Positions 10,201 to 22,200 of a stretch of DNA of 64,000 nt are shown in pieces. How positions within the stretch are numbered: the stretch's first letter is position 1; each line of letters begins with the position of its first letter. Below the pieces are notes generated by a model. That model made no database searches. It worked only from the letters and a program-made list of their open reading frames with translations, and was not told the origin of the DNA. The translations under genes were made by a program, and so were the position numbers. The DNA is from Gyrodactylus bullatarudis (lineage: Eukaryota > Platyhelminthes > Monogenea > Gyrodactylidea > Gyrodactylidae). Where the stretch lies: assembly GCA_012064415.1 (NCBI GenBank), contig SSNU01000071.1, positions 1-64,000 of the forward strand. Reading direction: 5' to 3'.

Positions 10201-13200
10201 GAAGATGGAAATTCAACTTTTTTACAAAAGAACTCAGGAAAATCAGAAAATTGAAATCCACAATTAATTGAGCTCATGAGTTGTTCAAAGAATAAGAATT
10301 TCCTAAAAAATAGAATCTGGTCAAAATTAGGCTTGTGTCACGAATTTTGAAAATGCTTCAATTTCCCACTTTTAAACCTTTTTTTCAGAGATTTAAAGCA
10401 GTTAATTGCTAATCTTTGGGATCAATATTAGACAAAGAATTTGAATTGAGTTATTAAGAAGCCCACTGAAATTCGCCATGAATGTGATGAATCGAAAAGA
10501 ACAAAAATGAGGCATTTCTGAAATTCATAAAATGGATTCATTTAATTATAGAGTACATAAAATAAACTTCATGTCTGTTATACAATTTTTATGCTTTAAA
10601 AAAAAATTCCAGCTTTTGACAAGTGATTAAATGGTTTGGCCTCAAAAATTACGGAATTCTTATGAATAGAACAAGTTTCGTGTAAATCAATATTTTTCGA
10701 GCTGATAAACCGATTGAAACTTGTATTGTGCATATCTAATTCCACCAGAACATAAATTTTAATTAAAATTCTGAATATGTTACCAATGTCGAAATTACCA
10801 CGAAATAGTTTCAAAATTTATTTTCGTGAAGCTAATTTGGTAATGTTTATTTGAATAGTTAATATCATTCATTGAAAAGGTTTCAACAGAAATGATATCA
10901 GGGGATCAAGAACACTGTAGGTTAAATATTTTTTTGCCCACACATAATCTTGATCCAATTAATAAAAAATAGTAACTTTAGAATAATCTGATTTGCTAAA
11001 AATAGAATATGTATTCAATCCGCCTGTTAATGTACTTATGTTAACAAAGAGTTGTTTCAGTAATATTTTGAAGGCATATCAATGTTTTAATTTACAATAT
11101 TCTTGAATTCGAAACAACAGAAAATTATGAATGAGTAATTCACGTTGTTTTTCAAAAACGTCCGAGTATCCACTTAAATTCATAATTTGGAAATATGTAA
11201 GAAAGAGATATATTTAAAACCATATACGTATTTCTTAAAGCACCATCAGTGGCATTGCTTTAAAAATGATATAAGTTAAAAGATTCATTCAAGATAATAA
11301 TTTACAAATAATGAAAGAAATAGTAAAAGNNNNNNNNNNNNNNNNNNNNNNNNNNNNNNNNNNNNNNNNNNNNNNNNNNNNNNNNNNNNNNNNNNNNNNN
11401 NNNNNNNNNNNNNNNNNNNNNNNNAGAGTTTTGGTGTTTTTTCAGCTTACATTTATTCTAATTTTCTTCAACTTTTACTATTTCTTTCATTATTTGTAAA
11501 TTATTATCTTGAATGAATCTTTTAACTTATATCATTTTTAAAGCAATGCCACTGATGGTGCTTTAAGAAATACGTATATGGTTTTAAATATATCTCTTTC
11601 TTACATATTTCCAAATTAACAACAGAAAATATTGGTAAAAATTCCTTCTCCAACAAAACTTTAAAATTCGATTTTATAAAAATTCAAGACTGGTTACTAC
11701 AGTATTATTTTGTAGAAATTCTTGATGTCAATAAATTTAGTTTGATTTTTATATATTCTCTTCGAATCAATATCGAATGGTTTTTAATTGCTGTGATTTA
11801 ATATGCTGTCTTCTATGAGGGTGAAAGAAGCAAAATAGAGGAAGAAACTGGTGGAAAATGTCAAATTTAAAAAGTTCAATCATGTTATCCCTCATAAAAA
11901 ATATAAGAGAAATCTTTCATGAAAAATCATCTTTTTCTTTCTTGCAATTTTGTTAAAAATAAATTCTCGAATTATTCTCATATATTGCATCAAATTTTTC
12001 AGGATGTTTGAATAGCACAAGATTCTATATTTTTTTAATATTCTGTAAAAAATGGATCTGTAAATAAGGAAATTAATGAGAATTTGGCCTAGATTAAGAA
12101 AAGATTCTGGCTTGATTCTTTTAGAGATAAATTATTTCTGGTTTATTTGTTTAGATGTTGGATTATATAAATAAATATTGGTTTGATTAATGATAGAATA
12201 ACTTGTGAAATAAAGAATTTCAAAGTTTTTTTTGTACAAAAAAATGATTTTGGTCGGATATTCATTTCGAAATTTCTTAATAGTTCTAAAAACTTGCTTT
12301 ATTCTTGAGAAGCATTTAATCGCTTGTGTTACCAGAGTTAAGAAGCTTTTACAATGAATGATAAACTTAGCGATAATACAGTTATTATTATTTATTTAAA
12401 TGTTTGTTTAGCGTAGGGCCCCATAAAAGACAAAATTTTATTATTTTTCTAATATAAATTTTTTGAAATTCCCATTTGAAGTAATGTTTGAAGCATCTAG
12501 CTTTAATGCAACAACATTTGATTTATTTCAGCTTAAATAAAGAATGCTGATTTTAAAATTTATATATTTCTACCTAGTGAAATGAGATCAAACTATTTTT
12601 GAAAGGACATAAGCAGAGGTTTAAAACGATATCACATCAGATATTCTTTCTTTTATTTTAAAATATGCAATAAAATTTTGTGTCTGAGTGCTTTTTCCGT
12701 TGCGGGAGAGGGTTACAAGGAAATATTCGTGGTATATTGAAAACAGGAGAACAAAACATGGATGAAAAATATTTAATGTGTTCACTCTAAATTTTATATA
12801 GAGATAAATGGGGTGTTTTCCTATCGACACAAGAAGAATGGAAAAACTAAAAAAATCAATAAGAGAAAATATATGTTTCTACTTGAAAATAAATGAGAAA
12901 AATGACACCTAGCCGTCCAACATGGGGGTTTGGAAAATATGACACTTTTCAATGGGAAATTAGATTCACTAATTTTTTTTTTCAAAATTTCTAATATGCC
13001 TGAAAATTAATTAAACCCGTTTTTAGATTTTCCAATTACATGAAGAAAAATGAATGTATTCCGAAGATTAAATTTTTCTTGAAAGTAAAAAAAATTCTCT
13101 AAAGCCTCTGTGCTTAAATTCAAACATCGATCCAGTTAACCGTATATGATAAAATTGAATCACACATCTTCTTAATTCTAATTATTCTTTGATTTTGAAG

Positions 13201-16200
13201 ATTTATATGAATTGATGTTTGAATTTACCCATAAGTAGGTTTCAATGAAAAAATTTTATATCTAACAAATTTTACTCGTATTAATTCACGTTTAAATCAA
13301 ACCAGAAACACAAAAGAGTAACAATAAATCTCAAATGCCCTTTTCTGTGTCTAACAAAGTGATACTGTGTTGGCCATTCATGTATCATTATTAAATAGCG
13401 CTTCACAATGAACAATTTAAACCTATATTTACTTCCAGATAGATGGATACTTTTGTAAAGACACAATTGATCGTTACTTGTATGTTAGACAATTGAAAAA
13501 AGTGAAAAAACTTTGCTCTGTAGAAATTAGGGGAATTTTGTCTGAGAGATAGAGAGAATGCATTGTCATATCGTCAGCTTGGTTCAAGATAACGTTTTGG
13601 GTTTAAAGGACGAGAAAAATTACATTTCATTTCGTCATGTATGTTCAAGGTTTACATTAAGGAAGTTTATTACCCTAAAATGATAAATCTATGTGAGATT
13701 ATTTAAAAAATATTACCCTACTGAAGATGAAAATTTTTTCATGAAGAATTCTATCCAGACGAAATTATTTTTGAATTGATATAAATGAGTGACTGAAAAA
13801 CCTCTTTTAGGATCATGAATTTCCCTTTATTTCAAATAAAAACGTGGTCAATAGGCAGAAATTAATTCTTATTTTTTGATTTAAAAATTAATTTCCAATA
13901 ATTTTTACTTATTAGTATGCCTTATATTATTTATTTTTTTAAAGGACAGAAAAATCGTTAAAATTCGATTTCTAAGCAAATTTTTGGAATGAAATGAAAG
14001 TGAAAACTAATGAAAAGAAATATTTTTTATTTGGAATAAAATCAAAATACTTGAAAATAAAACTGATTCAAAAATTCAATAAACACAAGAAGATGGGGTG
14101 AACCTCAAATCTTATTGAGCATCCTGGTTTACTTGTTTTCTTATCCGAATTTAAAGATGGCTGGTACTATTTTCGCACTAAATTGTTGTCCAGGTACTTT
14201 TTGTACTATTTTTCTGAGCATAGTATTCTTCAACTAGTAAACGACCAATCATAATTTTTGATGAATGGGTAACTACAGCTATTCTCGATGAATTTGGGAA
14301 TTCGTTATTTTTACAAAAATCTCATTTTTTCATCAAGGTATCGAAATTTTTGAGAGATTTTTTGGTAACTGATTCAAAATGTACACTTTTACTGAATTGA
14401 GAAAAAAATTTGGAAAATTTTAGAGAAATTTAAAAATTCGAGATGGCGCGATTTTTTAAAAGTTTGAGTTGAAAATTTTTGTTGATTTCAAGGTCTGAGA
14501 GGAATCAAACGTTATTTTTCAAGTTCATCATTAGATAAAGAAAATATTTACTCTTACTCATTTTTTTTGAAAAAACACACTATTTACGTGCGAAAGTCTA
14601 CTTCCTATTTTTCGATCATTTTTACTGCTTGGGAAACGTTAAAATAGGGTGATTCAAGATCATTTCAAAATGACGGGTTTTTTCAAAAAAAATGAGTAAG
14701 AGTAAATATTTTCTTTATCTAATGATGAACCTGAAAAATAACGTTTTATAATGATGGTATAAAATGTTAATTTTGGCTCCAGAACAAGTTACCTTCTAAA
14801 CTATGAAAAATATAGAGTAGATAAATAACACGGAGGAAATGAAAAAATAAATTTTTAGATATATGGATAATATTTTCAGGGTTTGGGCAGAATTTCCCCC
14901 AGATTCCAAAGATCTAATTTTTGTTAAAATCTATCGTAGAAAAAATAAAAATTTCCCAAAAAAACTGAAATTTGTGAAAATCCCATATTAGACCTTGTTA
15001 AACCCAAACTACTTGTCTTAGACGCAATTACACTATTAAATTAATTAGCTATTTTAAAAGAACGGAAAATTCTGCGTCTAATGAGCTATTTTTCAATATG
15101 ACGCAAAAAATTCTTCTTTTAAAAACCGGGAGTTAAACATAGAGCAGCTGTAAAAACTCATATATTTCTGCTTTTAAAGCTCGCTAGAGCTCATATTTTC
15201 CATAAATCTTGGACTCTCTCTCATGCAATATTTTATGCTCTTTCTAATGGTCATAGTTTTATTTCGATATCTTGTAAAATTCAAATCGATATATTATAAT
15301 ATATTTGAAATCCAGAGTCATTTTCTAAAGATAAAATATATTTTATCCAATCTCAACAAATAGGATTTCAAAAAAAAGTTCTAAATATTTTCTCAATATT
15401 TGACTATATCTCCAAAAGTGAATGTGTATGAAATTTCAAAGATATTCTTCCTCTGATTGAATTTAATACAGCTTTTTGAGATTCTCAAAATGGTTTATGT
15501 TACGCTAATCCTAGTTCCGTATTTTGATCAGATATGGGTCTTGATTCCGATGCCTCGCGGGTGAATATTTATCCTTATATAATATTATGCATATCCATGT
15601 AGCTTAAGAACATTGTGATAACTAAGTATTAATCGTATTGGAATTATAAAACAATTGACAGATTGTTTTGTCAAATAACTAGAAACATTTAATGTAATTT
15701 TTTTTAATTCATCCTCTAAGAATTCCAATGTAGGTTAATGAAATTTATGCACAAATTTCTAAAAGGAATTTACTAAACTGATTTTTTCAGAATTTTTCAA
15801 ATTTAAGCTATTGTTAAAATGTACTTTAGTTGTTATCAATTATCAGTCATACAAGAGGGATTTTCAATTTAAATTTTTGAAAAAAAAATTTATTTAACTA
15901 ATGAGTATTTCAGTAAAAGTAAGATTATTTATGTTCAAATACACACCCTTATAAGGATTCTATAATCATAGATCATAAGTTTGAATCCTTCAAGCCCTAA
16001 TGGTCATATATGGGATAGGTAATTTTCTTGAGCCATAATTCTATTTTGAAAAGAACTGAAAATAATTCATTGACCCTTTTTTTGAAAGAAGAACTAATAT
16101 TCTTTCGAAATTTGAGAATGGCTCGTTTTTGAAAAAATATTAAAATACAAAGAACGTCTTTTTGAAAAACCTCTCACAGGAATCGAGAAACCAGATCTTG

Positions 16201-19200
16201 TAATTAAAAAGTTGACAATTAGATCTAAACAGGGTCATTTTTTGGGACGATATCTCTTAAACTAAAGGTTAGTCTAAATAAAAAAAATTAATTTTTTCAA
16301 ATTCGAAAAAAACGACAAAACTTGTCTAAATAGACATTCATCCCAATCTTAAAACAATCTTTAGGCCATGTCAAACATTGAGAGGATACTAATAATTAGA
16401 ACTACTAATAACACGGGTAGTGATTTGGAAAATTTTTTTATAAGATCTTGATCAGGTTTAACTTTTCTGGAATAAAATTTTGTAATAATTTTTCCCACAT
16501 TTCTACAAGACCTAATTCAGTTTCTTCCTTTTTATTGATTGATCACAAAACCTTATGTAACTTCATGTGTATATGTATGTTATTTTCTTTGCTTTCCAAT
16601 GTATAACTATCGTTATTCAATGTCAATAATAAAATTAAATAATTATGATAACTGTCTTCTTCTATTTTGTGAAAAGAGATCATTCAACTTTCATTCCCTG
16701 TTATAAATCAGGGAATAAAAGTATCTTGTGATGATTTCAAAATAATAATTAAACAAATTAATTATATGCCAATAAGGTTATCCCTTACATATTCTTCTGT
16801 AGCATTTAGAATTTATTATTATTATTATTCATACCAGCTATCCCATAAAATCTACTTACCAATCTCTCTAATAATACATGCAGTATACAGTACTAGAATA
16901 TTAATTGGCTTTATTCAAGTACGTGGTAAAATATTTTTTTAAATAAGATACATACGTTACTGTTTGTACTTGGTTTTCTCATAAATAAATAAAAAAATCC
17001 AATTCAAATTAAAGATTTTTTCCCTCTCACATGATAAAAGTTTATAATTTCCCCTGTTTTATTTAAATAATTCTTATTCATGAGTAGGAACATCAAATTG
17101 TAAAACAATATGCTGGTACGAATATGATTTCTATGATTTTATTAACAAGAGTCCGAGATGAACTTGAATCTACATTTTAAAAGGCTCAAATTTGTCGATT
17201 AAAAAGAAATAAATATTTGTAAGAAAAAGAATTGCTACATTTGGTATGGTATTCGTTCCAAATATTCAGGAGCTTAAAGGAAATTAAAGGTTTTCAAGCA
17301 AAAAAATAGCTTGAATAGAAGGCTCAAATTTTGTACATTAGAAATTTTTTTATTATTCAATTTCGCTAGTTTTTTAAAGAAGAGCAGTGCTCTAACCCGA
17401 CTCATTAGAATTCAACCTATTTTTAGGCAGAGAATTAAAACATGGTTTTATATTTTTAACATGATTCTTTTCACGTTTTTAATTTTGACAACACATTAAC
17501 AATTAGGAGATGAATTTAGATAGTAAAAAACTTTCTGCAACATAAAATTATATATAACTGAACAATTATCATAAAAATAGATGTATAAATTTTTTCTAAT
17601 ATTCGTTATTTTTAATTATCAATTCAAATTTAGGCTATGGTCATGTTACCCCAAAGACCAAAACAGGCCAATTTTTTACAATGATTTATGCTGCCTTTGG
17701 GATTCCCATGTTTTTCTGTTACCTTGCAACTAACGGTGATTATATGGCACACTTGTTTCGCTTACTTTATGCAAAAATCTGCAAACCAGCCTGGAGAAGG
17801 GTTTTCAAGAAGAAACCAAAAAAGTTGGCAGTTGCAAAGAAAATAACCAGCACAAAGACAATCAAATCAGTCATGTGTTGTCGGAAGCCAACCTTAGGTA
17901 AAGACGAAACACCAGAAACTTCTCAAGATGTTCACAGTCCGCCATTTAGTCCGACCAAAACAGATAAGGCGTACTTTGAAGGTAAAATTTATTTCATATT
18001 TTTATCGTTGATTTTATTAAATTTGCGCTAATTTCTAATTTTTGATGTTTATTAGATGAGGAAAATATTTCGATAAAGTCATCCAAGAGTAGCAAAATAA
18101 AACGAGGAACTTCCAACTCTCCTCAGAGCTCAACGAAGCCGACAAAACTAAAATTTGATCTCCAATCGAATGGGAATCAAAATGAAGAAGCTTCATCGCC
18201 CGGTAGAATCGATTCATTCGAAGAAATAAAAACAGTTACTGTTCCAATATCCCTTACTTTTTGTATTATGGCAATTTATATAATAATTGGAGCAATAATT
18301 TTCGGACATATGGAATCTGAGGCCAATATTCTTAAATGGTCTTATTTCTGTTTTGTTACCTTGTCAACAATTGGATTCGGTGATATTATTCCTGGTGAGA
18401 TGAAATTTCTTCTTGATTAAAAATTCTGTTAATATCATGAATTTATATAATTGATTATAAGCCTAGACTTAGCTTTCAAAAGTGATCGTGTGATATTCTT
18501 GAACCAGATTAAATATTTTTATTTTATGAATAAATCATAATTTATTGAATATGATGCAATTATTGCATTCAACCTCATTCAATCTTTGGGTTTAGTTCAG
18601 TCTAAATGAACTTGTTGGAATATTATAAACGTAAATATAAGCACCATAAATTATAGTCATCAATGTGAGACAAATTATCCATTAGGACTAATTTCAAAGA
18701 TAATGTAAATTTAAGTTCTAGAAAGTCTTAAAAACGTTTAAAACTCAAGGTTGAAATCATAATCTGATGATTAGGCAATTGGGGCATTTCCATGTATAAA
18801 AGTTTTTCTAGGACCAAATAATTAGTGTGAAGGAATCATCTTTTAAACAAAAAAAATGGTCGTTGCAATAAAAATGATCCATGAAGGGATTATTAATAAT
18901 GACAGATATGATTCCTGATAACGTTGTCTTGTTTAATTCTTTTTCTTTGTCAGCTCAAAGAAATATTTCGTTCGTTGGATTTGAGATCTTAGCTTATTAG
19001 ATCTTTACTGGATATCAGTTTAATTTCTCATATAAACTTAATGTTATAAACCTAGTTGACATGAAGATGAGAATTTGATATTTTCACAAAAAACTTAATA
19101 TTTTTCTCCAGATTCAGAGAAATTTATTTTTCGAATTCTATAACGAAATACGCCAATAAGTTGGGGAAATTTCCGAAAAAATTCAATCTGACCAAAATTA

Positions 19201-22200
19201 GGACGTTTTTCGGATTTCGAAAATGCGCCAAATTTCCACTTTTTCAACTTTTGAACCAAAATTATTTTATCAATTTCGTAGATTCGAAGCAGATAAGTGA
19301 TGATATTTGGGATCAACATTGAACGAAGAATTCGAATTCACCTGTAGAAGTTCACTGAAATTCGTCATTGCTGTGGGAAATCAAACCATTTTGATTTTTC
19401 GCTTATCACGAAGACGAATTATCCAAAATCTGGAAGTTTAACTTTTTCTCGGAAACAGATCTTTGCTACCTCCATGGCCAAATTCGAACCTTTTGTCTAA
19501 TGTTGACCCCAAATATCATCACTTAACTGCTTCAAATCATCGAAATCGAAAAAAAATCGTTTGGTTAAAAAATTGAAAAAGTGGAAATTTGGTACATTTT
19601 CGAAATTCGATAAAACGGCATAATTTTGATCAGATTGAATTTTTTCGAATATCCACATCTTATTAGCTCATTCCATATAGAATTCAAAAACAAATTTCTC
19701 TGAATCTGGAGAAGAATATTAAGTTTTTTGTGAAAATATAAAATTCTCATCTTCATGTCAACTAGGTTTAGATTAATCCGTTAAAATGGTACGTTAAATC
19801 GAATGATTTTACTTATCAGCATAATTGGCCCAATCAAAATCAGTCCAAGTTCTATTTGATCTAAATTGTATCGACCTATTAGTACTAAAATTCTATTCAA
19901 ATCTTAAGAGTTTATGCATAAAATTGTCCCTGAAATAGTCTTTACTAGGCTAGGGTGAAATTTTTACCCTCATATTAGAACTTTTCTGATAGAACTATAA
20001 ATTCTAGGCCTTATTTTGTATAATTCAATGAGTTTCTTAATTTTTATCTGCAAAAATATCAATCTCATCATCAAGAGAGGCTTCATGGTTAATTTCGTTA
20101 TTTTATCATGTCCGTGGGATATTGTGGTAATAATGGGCAATGGCATAATGGAGTATGATTTTCATGCTTTAAAATTATGCAAAACATGATCTGAGTACTA
20201 AAATTTATGAGAAAAGTAAGTCCTCTCGTGAGTTGTTAGGAGAAAAAAAAATTTCACCCTAGCCTAGTCTTAACCCATGTTTCAACGCTGAAACTTAAAA
20301 TAAATTTTTTCTACTTATTGTTTTATTGCGAAAAAAACAAATTATAATTATATTGCCTAATACAGCGAAAGATAAAAATCTATTAAGCAAGAAAAATATT
20401 TTTGATTAAGATCAAATCTCAGAAGATATAAGATACAGTAATCAAGGTCTGTAAGAATGCTCAGAATCTTATTTTATCTCTTGTTATTTGTTCAAAAATT
20501 TGAAACCTAAACTCAATAATAAAACGTAAAATTGTCTAAAGATTATTAAAATTCTCGACCCATTTTAGATTTTATTCTTCCAAAGCATTATTAATAATAA
20601 TTTGTTAGACCCAATGTAATTTTATTTTGTAAAATTTAATGGATTTTCCCTCTCCCAATAAGATTGCAAATTTTTAATAGACTGAAATTTAAACTTTTTG
20701 TGGTTATTCAAAGACATTTCAATTAAATATTATAAGATTGTTTAGAAATTTCATATCATATGGTTGCACTGTATGTAAATCCTTAGATGTTATCCATAAA
20801 ATGGAAATTGTCACGTTTTCTAAATTTCTATTTCAAAAAGTATGCCAAGACGAAATAAACTCTGAGCAAATTTAGAGCAAGTCGTTTGAATTTAAAACCT
20901 TAGTTCACATGAAGAATCTTCATTGAAGATGAGAGTTTACTATTTTTACTAGAAACCCAATATAAAATCAAGATTAGACAAGAAATTAAAATTGGACCAA
21001 AGAAGTTGATAGAAATTCATTACCATTGTGGGAAATCAACTAATCTGAATTTTTCAATCTTCAACCAACGATTTTAAGTTTAACTTTTTCCTGAAAAATT
21101 GCTCTGAATCTTCAAAATCGGTATCCGAATTTTCATTTTTTCATATTTAACGATAGAAACGAGGGAAATTTACACTTCCAGTATCATTATTTTGTTCATC
21201 AGTGTCAATAGATGAAATAATTTCAAAAACAGTATAATCATAATTGAGCTAGTTATAATGGAGTTAATAAAACTTGAGTTAAAAATGCAAATCATTGCCA
21301 AGTTTAGAATCTAAACTTTAGATTGGAAAAATATCAGTAGTATGATGATTTTTTTTCGAAAAAATAACTTGAAATGATACAGTGTCAGTAAATTTTCATA
21401 TTCATTGATACTGTAACTGAAAGTAAACATCGGTCTACTGAAATAAATCGAAGAAATGATACTGAAAACAAAATTTCTAAATTTCCCTAAAAACAAATCT
21501 TAGAAGAAATTTCTTAAAATAAAACACATTAAAATAATGTTCAATTTATCTTTGGAGTGCATAAAAATCATTTTACAAAGCGTTTTATCGCTTGATTCTT
21601 CTGATATGAGATGAACAAAATCTTGGAAATTTTGAAATTATGAACGTCCTTTATATATTTTGAATTCATCTAATAATAGTTATTATTATTTATTTAAAAA
21701 TTTATTCTAGGGGTTAGGTAATATATATTCTACAGTTTCGTGGTATTTGGTAATGGATTAGCCCATGTCGCTGAATGTTACAGCTCACTAATGGATCCCA
21801 TCGTGACTATAGTACGAAAAAAACTGTGGGATATATTACCTAAGCACCTAGAACGAAATAATCCTAGTTTATCTTTGTATAAGTATAGGTGCTGCACTAT
21901 TAGGTTTTTAATTTAATTTTGTAATTTCTATTTAGTAAGAGTTCTTTTGACCACTTTCAACAAGAATTTCTAGCTCAGAGAAACGTATAAATTATGGGGC
22001 TAATTTAGAAATTTGATAAATGTCAATAATCAATTTTTTTCTTCTGAATTTTAGAAAATTTTTCTTTAGATTCAAGAAAATCATGAATGGGTTTATTGAG
22101 AGACATATCCATGTGATTATTATTATTTATCAATAAAATTTAATAAAAACAAAATAGTCTATTGGAAAGCATATTGATGGACAAGAATTACATAAATTAT

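Larger units (their letters stand above)
7230..17633 (+). other. K2P intron 1 (10.4 kb) with repeats and an assembly gap
   Basis: GT-AG intron within the filter-1 Gly codon. It contains inverted-repeat elements at about 8980-9640 and 14262-14750, a fragment of fold-back family A at about 10305-10560, a perfect inverted repeat around the 95-N gap, and one copy of repeat F at about 14815-15005. Elsewhere it is AT-rich with no exon I can support. Confidence 0.85.

Noticed and set aside
16800..16900. Minus-strand donor-like ACTTAC near 16856
   Set aside because: No acceptable exon can be read upstream of it.
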